Assembly: GCA_000611775.1 (NCBI GenBank)
Contig: KK106987.1
Coordinates: 372,001-436,000 of the forward strand
Source: Umbilicaria muhlenbergii
Taxonomy: Eukaryota; Ascomycota; Lecanoromycetes; Umbilicariales; Umbilicariaceae
Length of the DNA stretch: 64,000 nucleotides
Direction: 5' to 3'
Shown here: in pieces, positions 50,315 through 59,895 of the stretch
Layout: each line of letters opens with the position of its first letter
Numbering within the stretch: position 1 is the first letter of the stretch
Position numbers and translations under genes: made by a program
Notes under the pieces: generated by a model
The model's input: only the letters and a program-made list of their open reading frames with translations
Told to the model about the DNA's origin: nothing
Databases searched by the model: none

Positions 50315-52440
50315 GCCACTTTCATGATAAAAACCTCATGAGTTGTTTCCTCTTTCATGGCTGAATTGAGTGAATTGAGTGCAGGTTGTTTATTATTCAG
50401 TGAGGAATTCTTTTCTGTTGTAATATGACATCTGTGTCATACTTTTGTTGTTGTTATCAGTTTTGCTTTAATGATCCTTTTTGATATCTGAGCGGCTTCA
50501 GAACAGTTCATGATTAATGATGATGTCAAGATGTGCTGAAATTTCCTGCATTAACTGTCTTGCAACCTGCATTGAATCTCAACATCATAGTTCAGTCAAG
50601 ACATGGTGAAGAAGCCTTAATCATCAGTGATTTTAAATGAGCATTTCACTGATTTCCTTGTGTGAAGCTGAAAGAAAGCAGTAGAATTCTGACATCAGCA
50701 ATTTAGCAAGTTAGCTCTGAGTTAGTTTTTAGCACTTTGAGCGCTCTGAGCTTCTGATCTCATGTCTCAGCTAACAGCTGCTCTTAGCACCCTTTGAGCG
50801 CTTTGAGCTCAACCTTAAATCTTGAGCGGAACATCAAAATTTTGTGATAAAAAAACAGTTATTAAAACAATTGTTTAAACAAGTACATACACAGTGTTAT
50901 AATAACAGTAAAACTTATAATAAGTAAACTTTTGCTAAAATTCACTTTTCTGCAATAAAAAATCATGATTTGTTGAGTCTGAAAGCACTGTATAAGTGTT
51001 GAGTTATAAATATTTAAAGAACTTCAAGATTTTCATCACTTAAAAATTTACACACTTTAATAGCTTTTGCACCTCAACAGATATGAAGAAACTTTTAATG
51101 CATAAATTATAAAAAACAGTATTCTCTATTAATGTTAAACTAAAAGTTTCTTCATAACTGCTGTTGTTGTTAAGTTATATTTAATTCAAGTTTTCAATAG
51201 CGAAAAATCTTTCAAAAAAAGTCACATACTTTGAATAACTATTGCGCTTTTATACTTATAATATAACTTTCAGGTTATAAGTTGTAGAGAATAAGCTGTT
51301 TAAGAGTTTTCTGATACAAAGTTTCTTTTTATGTGTTGTTGTTATTGAGTTATTCAAAAAGTCATTAAAAGTCGGTTTATTAATGTTGTGATTTTCATCA
51401 CTGAAAGTTATATCATAAGTATAAAAGCGCAATAGTTATTCAAAGTATGTGACTTTTTTTGAAAGACTTTTCACTATTGAAAACTTGAATTAAATATAAC
51501 TTAACAACAACAGCAGTTATAAAGAAACTTTTAATTTAACATTAATAAAAAATACTATTCTTTATAACTTATTTACTGCTCAGAGAGTGCTCTGAGCGCA
51601 TAAAGTACTATTAACTAAAACCTTATTTTTGAGCAGGTTGTCAAGTTGCGGATGTTGATAATCTGTTGTATCAAGAGGTGATTATATCATGATTGTGAGG
51701 TTCAACTGCATTGAAGATGATAATATTTTGTTCATTTGTGTCTTCATCAGAGGATAAGTTCTTCTTTAAAATCTTTAAAAAGTTGTTGTAAATGATTTAA
51801 ATGTGATCATGCTGCTTCTTTTGCTTCTGTCAATCACTCATGACTGTTTTCTCAAGGTAAGTGCCTGCTCAGATGATGAAATCTCATTCAGTAAAAAATT
51901 GCTCTGACATCAGCTCTTGATTCTGATTGATTTCATTTAAATATTTTTGAAGTTTTCATCTCATGACTTTAACACCTCCTGCATAGAGATGAGGCTCTCA
52001 TGACTTTATAAGGTGTTGAAAAGGGAAAGGTATGATGTCTGTCATAACTTGACATTATAATTCATGTGATGAACCTGCATTGTTTCTTGAGTTTATTATA
52101 ATTAAAGAATTTTCTTACAGATGTTGATTAAGCTTCTGAAGCTTTCTTTTATTGTCCTTAAACTCAATTTCTTGTCATATGCATCATAATTGTAATCACT
52201 GATGCTTGATGACTTTTTGATTGTGAGCAGTGATTGCTTCAAGATTATTAATGAAGTCATCAGGGTTACCTGCATCAATATGTTCATCATTGTCATTGAC
52301 AATGTCAGAAGCAGGAATGTCAACAGTTGATAATATAAATCTGTTAATTGAAGGCTCTGATTTAACTTAATTGACTGCTTCACTGACCTGATGAGATTAA
52401 AGTGTTGATGTCATCATGTCTTATTTGCTTCTGATGTGAC
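50315..52440 (-). pseudogene. Chr3 gag region, interrupted
   Basis: Minus-strand frames at 52,383-52,102 and neighbouring frames encode a gag-like N-terminal part (a frame reading DIVNDNDEHIDAGNPDD). Sequence at 50,315-50,692 continues it beyond inverted-repeat copy 3 (50,693-51,654). No intact frame. Chr4 is inserted at its downstream end. Confidence 0.55.
50693..51654 (+). mobile_element. Terminal-inverted-repeat element, copy 3
   Basis: It begins CATCAGCAATTTAGCAAG and ends CAAGTTGCGGATG. Candidate 4-bp target duplication: CTGA before and TTGA after, differing by one C-to-T. The interior contains a ~100-bp inverted repeat: 51,165-51,270 pairs with 51,405-51,515, with about 140 bp between the arms, so a long hairpin can form. 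No coding frame. Confidence 0.75.
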
Positions 52441-52470
52441 CGTTCACCTGAAGGTACTGAGTGATCAGTA

Positions 52471-52760
52471 TGTAAAAGATGAAGTGTACAACAGAGCATT
52501 ATAATGATGTTTGAATGAAGTGTCATAAACAATATAATCATGATGAGGTCAATGCAATGATTATACATCTTTTATTCAATGACAAAACTGATCACTGAGG
52601 AAGCAGGTTTCTGCATCTTCTTGTAAAGAGTTTTCACTTGATGTCAAGGCGCTAGGCGCTGAGTCATCATATTTAAATTATAATGTTGTATCATAGTGTC
52701 ATATTATAATGTCATATTATAATGTTGTATTATTATACTATATATATAATGATCCTGACA
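52471..52760 (-). repeat. 5' LTR of Chr3
   Basis: It is the partner of 30,014-30,303, beginning TGTAAAAGATG and ending GATCCTGACA, followed by the GATAG target duplication. Confidence 0.85.
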
Positions 52761-54460
52761 GATAGTCAGATTTATCTTAAAGTTTTAATACCTTCTCAGG
52801 AACCCTGAGCGCTCAGTCATAATTCATATAAATCACAAACCTTTAATTCACTTCTTTAACTTCAATCTTCATGACAGTATTTATGATCACTGAGCAGCTC
52901 AGCTTCAGGAGCTGCATATTAAAACTGTTCACATTAAGAATGTCAAGAATATTGTTGCAGACAGTTTATCCTGAATTATTTTCTTCAAAGAGGATTGTGA
53001 GGAAGATGATACTGTTCATGTGACTCAAGAGCATATTAGACAAGAAGGCGCTCAGTGAATCTGAAAGAATAATAAAGATGAATTTAAGACTTTCTTAAAG
53101 AACTTAGCTGATGAGGAAAGAGCAGAAGTCATAAATCAAAGAATTTTGCACAGTATTTTAATATTTGCACTTCAATCTTTCATCTCATGACAAGAGGTTT
53201 ACTGAGCTTCAATTTAATTTGAAGTGATTTACAACTACACCTCAACAGGAAACTTATCAGAGTTTACATTAATCAACTTTCTCTGAAAGTGCTTGAATTA
53301 TCAAGTTGATGAAAACTCTTGACTGTGAATGCACTGAGGTGAATTACACCTCCTTTGTATCTCAGAGTTCAAGGTTGCAGGCGTCTTATACAAAGCTCAT
53401 GATAAAAATGATTATTAAATCAAAGACAGCATGATTCTTAAATTATGAGAACTTATTTATTAACCTTCTCAATTCATGAATGTGAAGTGATATATTATTA
53501 AATTTTTACAGTGTGCCTGTCACACCTCAGTGCAGAGGAGTCAGCTGCTTCAGCTTATTATAACTCATCACTCCTTTCAACTACTCACTATGAACTTCAT
53601 TGAACCTCTGAAGAAGATTATGTTAGCTGATCTTGAATATATTCTACACTTAATGAATTACTTCAGTAAGTATTTCATGACTTACCTCAGCGTGACTGTT
53701 AATGCTTCAGATGTCATTCAGGCTCTTAATGATGTGTTCAATTAATTCACTCAGTCAGAGGTGTTCTTCCTCAATTGAGGTTAACATTTTAAGAATCAGG
53801 TCATTGAGGAATATATAAAGAAGTAAAAGATAAAGCTTCTGTTTAAGCTTAACAGATCATTAAAATCCTTTGAACTTATTGAATGAGACAATTAAATTTT
53901 AAAAAATATAATTTGAAAGTCAACCTCCTTCAGCTCTGCTTGAGATATGATGCTTGCTAAATTCACTCATAAAATTAATAACTCAATCATAAGTCATTTA
54001 TGATACTCTTTGTTGAGCATTTTAATGAGTTTTTCTTCTGCTTCCCCTCTCATCACCCTCCTCAAGGACAGCAACCTAGCAGAGGTCATTATTCCTCAGT
54101 GAGTGAATTTTATCATAAACCTCAAGGTTCATGTTTAAGCTGTTTAAGATCACCTACTCAATTTGACCTCCTGAAGGAAGGAAGTGATAAAGGTTAATGA
54201 AAAGTATAAGATAAAAATGACTGACAGATACAATCAAGGAGTCATGCATAAAAAATTATTTACTGAGGACCTCATCCTTCTACATCAAAAGAAGTCTGTT
54301 AAGCTGAAAGCTCATTGAAGAGGCTCATTTGTCATGACTAAGTCAGATGATCATGCAAGCTATCATATTCAGCAGATAAACAGCTGATGAATTAAGCAGA
54401 CATTTTATGAAGATGATCTTTAAATCTTTCAACCTTGAACTGAGCATCTTTTGCTCCTGA
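52761..54460 (+). pseudogene. Gyp2 pol, 3' part (RNase H end, integrase, tail)
   Basis: It resumes the RNase H frame cut at 30,013, with ERSVII(H)INHKPLIH-like sequence near 52,800-52,860. Integrase follows, with an open core at 53,530-53,745 (MNFIEPL, NYFSKYF), and then a Pro/Gln-rich tail at 54,000-54,197 nearly identical in layout to Gyp1 19,527-19,312. Sequence quality improves toward the right, where CCA and GGA codons survive that are TCA and GAA in Gyp1. Confidence 0.8.
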
Positions 54461-54723
54461 ATGAACTGAACTACCCTACCTCGCAAACGCTCAGAGAGTC
54501 ATCTCAGAAGAAAGTGAACTCTGCACATCATTAATGAAGGCAATCAAGCAATCATCTGACATGGCATTTGAGCTCAGAGGAGCATATGAGATCAGGGGTC
54601 ATACATCAAGAGAAACATTCAGTCTAAGGGGGGGGTTAATTTGAGCTCAGGGAGCGGGTTTAAGTTGGCTTTATATTTGCTATGCAGTTGAGTCAGGGAC
54701 TCAATGTCATTTAGGGGAGGAGT

Positions 54724-54901
54724 TGTTGCTCACTTCTCAGCAAAACCTGATTTTCCAGGCTCAAAACCTGGTTTTCTTAGGCACTGACGTAGTTTAGCTT
54801 AGTTAGCTTCCTGGCTCAAAAAGCCTGGATTTCATGAGGGGATTTTCTCCCTATCTATTGCAAGAAACGTCTTCCACCAGCCAGCACTTTTTTTCTCGAC
54901 A
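54724..54901 (+). repeat. 3' LTR of Gyp2 (outermost, little mutated)
   Basis: It starts TGTTGCTCAC just after the polypurine tract and ends TTTCTCGACA. It retains CpG, CCA and TGG sites lost in the 5' LTR. Its end region resembles the Gyp1 LTR (GCAAGAAACGTCTT against GCACGAAACGTCTT), so the two LTR families share an origin. Confidence 0.85.
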
Positions 54902-55651
54902 TGCCGCTGAATGGCAGGCCATAGGGCTTGGCGTCCCACCCTGCCCCATCGCCGAAACGCTGCGGCCAACAATCCGGCGCTACTGGCCTTCATCCGTGAG
55001 CTATTTCTGGCACCAGACTCCATTTTTAAATCCGGGCGTCCATTTTTATCTTTGGTGCCATTTCTAGCTGAGGGTCCATTTCTGGCGCGTTCTTGGGTCT
55101 CGTGCTTCCTGACGTCAACCTCTTCACTTTGGTAGGTGCCGTGGTCACAGTTGTGGCCATCTCACTCAACTGCGGAATTCCACCTAAGAACGTATCAAAT
55201 GACCAATCGCTGGTACACTGATCCCATGTGGCTCGGTGAATAGAATTAGATGGGGACAAAGTACCGTTACCATCAATCTTGCTGTGACGTACTCTGTAGA
55301 TTCGTAAATCAATCAAGCACGTGACACCCCATCAAATCAAGGGGACAACCGGCAACTTCAGAGTCGCGAATACTTCGACAACAGTTAAAGATTCGTTTTT
55401 AAAGCGATAGATATTTTCGCCGAGGCGTTAAATATACTTCTATCGTTTTCATAAAATTTATTATCGCTGTTGTGAGATGTTGGCGCGGTGCTGTTGTATG
55501 TCGGCTTGTTCGCCCTCGGTTACCACCAAAATTCAATGATTGATTTACGAATCTAATTACAGAGTAGGAGCTCACGGGTCCAACCTGCCAGACTTTGTAA
55601 AAGATCCACGAGCTCTGCTTTCCTTCCAATCGAGATATCGCCACATTATAT
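54902..55651. other. Balanced-GC flank without a supported gene
   Basis: Sequence right of the retroelement block. A minus-strand open frame at 55,316-55,026 has a Met/Lys/Glu/Pro-patterned end built on repeats of CCATTT..., but I cannot support it as a gene. It includes the 3' flank of the kinase-like gene. Confidence 0.4.
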
Positions 55652-56680
55652 TTATAACGCCAGAAATTCCTTGATTCTTGAGATCCCTTGTAAATCCCCC
55701 TCCGCTGTCTCGTTCAGCGCATTGTCGACCCAATCCGGCGAGTAGCCACCACCAAAATCTATTACCCAAGCGTTTCCCCTGTCGTCAATCAAGACATTAT
55801 CTGGCTTTACGTCCCCCCAGATAAGTTCCATACTATGCAGTTGTTTGATCGTGTTCTGGATCTGCCGTATCCACCTCTCCCGAACCGAGTGCGACGCACC
55901 GTTCACCGCGTCCCGCAGAGTCTCTTGGTGTTCGATGTATTCAAGAAGAAAGCCCATTATTGAGACTCCATCGCTCCATTCTACGAGTCCTACAAGCTTT
56001 GACACGTGCAGCTCGTCGGAAAAATGACGATCCCTGATGCGGAGTAGCGTATGGAGCTCACGGGTGAAAGAGCCTCTTTCAAACGCCGCTTTGAAGAAGA
56101 ATTGACGCCCATCATCCTTCACACAGACAGCTTTGGGAATTGTGCAGAACTCCTCATCAAGAGGGTCTGGTCCGGGGAGAATTTCCAGCTGAGACGCCTT
56201 CATACGGGGTACATCTTGAAGGAGTTTTGTTGATACAGTCCGGTCAGATAATGAGACTTTCGGAGTAAGGTACCGTGTCAACGATAAATGATTAGGGCAT
56301 AACTTTGCTTCAAGCCGGCCATTCACATTCACTAATGTGAGGATGAACGTAACTGGATCAAAGTATTCCTCGAGAGTAAGGGTTTTGGCGCTTTCCGTTG
56401 ACCACGCCAATTTCCTGAGGTAAGGAACACATGGCTCCATTATCCATTCTTCAAAAGCTTCCATAGCCGTTGCGTCATCATCCATGAGGTCCCGAAAGTG
56501 CAGAAACTCTTGCTCGAGAGCTGATGTCTTGGTACTGGTTCTCGACTCGAGCGGTTCCCGAAGATTTTCAGACAAGATCTGTATGCAGAAGCGCTTGCCA
56601 TTACACATGACTGCTACCGAAGCATCAAAGTCTCCAAAGCTGATATCGATAACTGTGTAACAAGGCCAGGAATACTCCAT
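55652..56680 (-). CDS. Kinase-like protein with atypical catalytic loop
   Basis: A 342-codon frame starts at a true ATG (MEYSWPCY). The C-terminal half has kinase-fold motifs: an FKAAFERGSFTRELHTL segment in the Lys/Glu region, LLEYIEH hinge, QLHSMELIWGDVKPDNVLI catalytic loop near residues 280-298 with Trp-Gly in place of His-Arg before the catalytic Asp, and WVIDFGGG in the metal-binding position near 307. Such WGD/DFGGG kinase-like proteins are common and mostly uncharacterised in filamentous ascomycetes. The frame ends soon after DFGGG, so the usual C-lobe is short. A downstream exon cannot be excluded. GC-balanced and unmutated. Confidence 0.8.
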   Translation of the reverse strand: MEYSWPCYTVIDISFGDFDASVAVMCNGKRFCIQILSENLREPLESRTSTKTSALEQEFLHFRDLMDDDATAMEAFEEWIMEPCVPYLRKLAWSTESAKTLTLEEYFDPVTFILTLVNVNGRLEAKLCPNHLSLTRYLTPKVSLSDRTVSTKLLQDVPRMKASQLEILPGPDPLDEEFCTIPKAVCVKDDGRQFFFKAAFERGSFTRELHTLLRIRDRHFSDELHVSKLVGLVEWSDGVSIMGFLLEYIEHQETLRDAVNGASHSVRERWIRQIQNTIKQLHSMELIWGDVKPDNVLIDDRGNAWVIDFGGGYSPDWVDNALNETAEGDLQGISRIKEFLAL

Positions 56681-57455
56681 CTTTGTGGAACTTTCTGCGG
56701 AGGTGATCGCGGAGCGGTAAAACGTGGATAGTAAACTGAGCTTCAGGTACGTAGATTAGCATTCGGACAAAGGGTCAATGGGTGATCTTCGAAATACCTA
56801 CAGAGATTCTAGTCCTGAAAGGAAAATTTATCTGTAAAAGGCTGTTTCCGACCGCAGATAATTGAGAGGGGGACGGCGAACAACGTCGAACTTATCGCTA
56901 CGGATAAGGCGTTCGGAGGAAAGTAACACCGAGCACGTGAATCTTAGGGGCGGTGGTGTAAGCGCCAACCCTAAATCTTCTCGTAAATCCCCGAGTTCAC
57001 CGGCACCAACACATCGTTTCAACGTCTTTGGCTATTCATAGTGTCAGGCAACTAGGGACAGCTCCAGGAGGCTTGATAGTCCAGTAGGTTCCCGCGCGCT
57101 ACTAGAAGCCAATGAAAACCGCTAGACTGTTTCCAATTGTTATACTTTATCTCAGCAACTGGACGACACGGTTCCTCCTGGTACATCCAGGCGCCATAGC
57201 AAGGAGTATAAAAACGGGTAGCAATTGCTTTTGGCTACTGACCGTTCCACTAAAATCTTTTCTCTTCCAAAATAAAGCTTATCTACTAAATTAAATTGTT
57301 TAACCTTTGTTGGTCTTAGGCTACTACGCGCGCGGTACCAAGGAAGGACAGAAACGGGCGGAACTACGTACTCTCAACTTCCAGGTACCAATTATGCCCC
57401 CGATACTTTTTTAATATGGAACATTTATCAGCATAGACCGGACTTGCCCCAGTGT
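56681..57455. other. Intergenic, balanced composition
   Basis: Lies between the kinase-like gene and the small Cys-rich ORF. A few short open frames (for example 57,112-57,294 +) lack motifs. I see no RNA gene or repeat. Confidence 0.4.
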
Positions 57456-57628
57456 ATGTCTTCGAAAGGTAAGTACTTAAGCCAGGCTTCTGAATTAATC
57501 AGAGCGAGTATTAGTTCACTTGGTACTCAGATTAGTGTATCATTAATATCCTTTTCTTTCTTATTATCTTACAGTATATTCGATCTCTCCCTTCCTGGAA
57601 TTCCCGAAAACACCTCTGCCACTAAGCA

Positions 57629-57925
57629 ATGTGTGGTCGAAGAAGAGTCCGATACCGATGTGGTCACGAACGCTACACGGGGGGTATCACGTACTGCCCT
57701 TACGCTGGACGAGCGCCAAATGGAAAGAGAACGATGTGTCAGACAGGTACTACTACATATATGTACTCCAGTGGCGACGTTTGTGGTCGGTCAACCTGTT
57801 TGATGAGCCAGCGGAATGGTGTGTGGCGCTGTTGCTCTTGCCTACACCAACCGAATCGCCTCCAGATCTGTATGGGCGATAACTGCGAGCATGAAATCTG
57901 CCAAAGATGCACAATTGCTGCCTAG
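57629..57925 (+). CDS. Small Cys-rich, possibly zinc-binding protein
   Basis: A 98-codon frame from ATG at 57,629 encodes about a dozen Cys in paired patterns: CGRRRVRYRCGHE, TYCPYA, VCGRSTC, WRCCSC and CEHEICQRC. The pairing suggests a small zinc-ribbon or RING-like fold. An upstream ATG (57,456) followed by GTAAGT at 57,471 and an acceptor CTTACAG near 57,572 could add a short first exon, but that join leads into a different frame, so I keep the simple frame. Cys density argues for a real gene; expression is not evident from the sequence. Confidence 0.5.
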   Translation: MCGRRRVRYRCGHERYTGGITYCPYAGRAPNGKRTMCQTGTTTYMYSSGDVCGRSTCLMSQRNGVWRCCSCLHQPNRLQICMGDNCEHEICQRCTIAA

Positions 57926-58376
57926 TCAAGGTATACTCTCTATCCAAGAGTAGATTGGCCACATACATTGCTAATACCGACAATACAGAAGAGCTCAATA
58001 TCTCCAGTTAGCTATTATCACGAATACGAACGAGCTTCCGTATAAGATATGTGAAGTGCTCTTCGACAAAATTAAGGGCACTAGTGATTAGAGCGGACCG
58101 CTGGCAACTGAAAGTGGAATGTCATTATTAGATACATATTTACATGAACAATTCCGGTGCCAGTAACATACTTCTTTCACTTCACAATCCTCCGTTCCCA
58201 AGGCGCAGGCGCCCCTTCCAATACTGTCGCGCGGAGGGGTGGACTCTTAAAGAAAAGGTCTAGCCGACCGCGCGCATGGAAGGAATTCACATCATGCCTG
58301 TCGTGCCAGAGGGGGCCGATCACCAGCTCTTCTAGTCAGCCCGCATATTTCTTGCTCAATATGCAACTTAGATACA
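57926..58376. other. Intergenic, no gene recognised
   Basis: Balanced sequence between the Cys-rich ORF and the decayed SANT paralogue. A chance open frame at 58,157-58,543 (+) overlaps the SANT remnant on the other strand. Confidence 0.4.
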
Positions 58377-59800
58377 TCAAGCTGACTCTGCTTTCGATCG
58401 CAACTTCATATACCAGCGTCCCCGCACTAACCCGGGGGTTCTCTTCGGAAATCGGCGACAGATCCAATCCCATGGCTTACCCTCTTTCTCCCACCCAAGT
58501 AAGCACTTGTTGTCCACTCGTGACCCAGACGTACTTTTCATAGACCTCACTATCGTCGCGCAGATATTTAGTGTTGTCGCTCGAACACTCATCATTGTCG
58601 CTGAGGTCATCGTCGCTCGAGCGCTCATCGTCCTGTGGGCCAACGACTTTGGCCCTCATTGGCTGGCCATGTAGAGCTGGTGTAGGCTTCTCTATATTGC
58701 GGTGGGTATTATTTAGTCGTATGGTTGGTTGGCCGGCCGGAAAGCGGACTATGTTGTAAGGACTCTGAATAAAAGCTGTTGGAAGCCACATGTTTGACGG
58801 GAGCGGCTTAATAGTGTTATTATCAAGCTTCTCTAAAACGCAGAGAATATTCTCTAGAGGCATCACTAATTAATTGGCTTCCGTAGAGGGCGAGCATGTC
58901 GCGAACATCACAAATGACAGCAGTTAGGAAAGCCATGGTTTTTGCCGGACCTCTCCGGATGATTCGCAAACTTCGTTGCGGTTAGACCGCACCCTCGCTT
59001 CTGTGACTGGGGACGATAAAGGGAAAGCGGGCGATGAGGGTTCGGTTAAAGTACTCCCAACATATGGCGCGGGAGACCAAACCCTGCTGTGACGACGCTT
59101 GGGCGGACGCTTAACGCTTGGTTCCCTACGGATGGGACAGGTGTACTTTCGTCTCGTCACAGACCGTACTGTCGTCCTTGTGGCGTTCGAGGAGGAACAG
59201 GACGGATTTGGGTTCCGTGCGTTGGAGCGTTCGTTCTTATGGTCCTCGTCATTGTCAGCGGTATTACGTCCGGCATTGCCTTCCGGGTTTTGATGCTCTG
59301 CCTGAGGGACTTCGGTATCGTCCGTCTGGGGCCGCCCGCCGACGCTGGGTAAGTTGCATCGTCTTGATCATCTTCTCCAGCCAAATCATTGATAGAATCC
59401 CCGAGGGTCTGGTTATAACCACCGTCGCAGAGAGGGGTTGACTCATCACGGGAAAGGCTAGCCGGCCGCGTGGCGAATACCGCTCGCTCGTCTTCGGTGT
59501 GGTGGTGGTGTTCAATATAATCATCCTCGTTGTTGCTGTTATCGTCGCCAGAGTTACGATCAGTGCCGTCGTATAGCCGTCGAGAATCGTGGTCGGGGGT
59601 AGGGAAGTAGGGGTTTTGGTTGTGGGAATCGGGTGGCTTTACGTAATTCGAGGCATTGTAAACCGGCCCGATACCCACCAACGACAACCTCCTCAGAGCG
59701 ACTCGGCGCGAGCACTTCGCCTTCCGCAGCTGACACGGGCTTGCTGTCTAGCCTTTTGTTGCTCTCGATAGAAGCTTCGAGTATCAAGGTCCTCTCCGGA
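58377..59800 (-). pseudogene. Decayed tandem paralogue of the SANT gene
   Basis: The minus frame 58,866-58,477 parallels the C-terminal half of the intact protein: PLENILCVLEKLDN against LLESILGGAPKLDD, and NDECSSDN against SDECSSDA. A frameshift near 58,480 moves the SANT motif into another frame (58,643-58,377: KPWDWICRRFPKRTPGLV). Upstream, 59,687-59,157 resembles the middle of the intact protein, with acidic stretches and a PRRTIPKSLRQSI segment matching RPKTQLKTMRQAI. It lies directly downstream of the intact gene in the same direction, so a tandem duplication is likely. It is not RIP-mutated, in contrast to the distant copy. Confidence 0.65.
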
Positions 59801-59895
59801 GACCGGTCGCAAATCTAGTCCCAGTGCTTGCCGCCTTTTCTACACCGAACCTCCTCGACCACTTAAGTGGAACCAAACTATTCGCCTCAGATACC

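Larger units (their letters stand above)
30014..52760 (-). mobile_element. Chr3, chromovirus carrying further nested insertions
   Basis: It is bounded by 290-bp LTRs (30,014-30,303 and 52,471-52,760) and a 5-bp target duplication GATAA/GATAG. In minus-strand order it has gag (52,440-50,315, with inverted-repeat copy 3 inside), protease (about 43,470-43,031 and 36,421-36,000), RT, RNase H, integrase with a repeated linker, chromodomain (about 32,440-32,350), and an antisense Cys-cluster ORF (30,792-31,330, +). It is interrupted by Chr4 (43,476-50,309) and Chr2 (36,427-43,025). Removing all insertions leaves an element of roughly 8.3 kb. Confidence 0.85.
25372..54901 (+). mobile_element. Gyp2, Ty3/gypsy element split by a 22.7-kb insertion
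   Basis: Left part 25,372-30,013 holds the 5' LTR, gag, protease region, RT and part of RNase H. Right part 52,761-54,901 holds the rest of RNase H, integrase, tail, a polypurine tract (TTTAGGGGAGGAG, ending 54,722) and the 3' LTR. The parts are separated by Chr3 (30,014-52,760), whose flanks GATAA (30,009-30,013) and GATAG (52,761-52,765) are its target-site duplication. Reading across the duplication rejoins the RNase H frame. The 3' end stays close to unmutated, the interior is heavily mutated. Confidence 0.85.

Noticed and set aside
1-54720. TGA might be read as Trp (alternative code) because most breaks in gag and pol are TGA at Trp sites
   Set aside because: TAA and TAG also interrupt the frames, the host-like genes use TGG for Trp, and paired LTRs show directional C-to-T/G-to-A decay in non-coding DNA too.
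16049-54903. CGACATG at both borders as a target duplication for one 38.8-kb insertion
   Set aside because: On the right the CGACA is the end of the Gyp2 LTR (its inner twin ends TGACA), so the match is probably coincidence.
57444-57803. A 119-codon plus-strand frame overlapping the Cys-rich ORF
   Set aside because: It starts without ATG, runs through a likely intron, and lacks the Cys pattern of the other frame.
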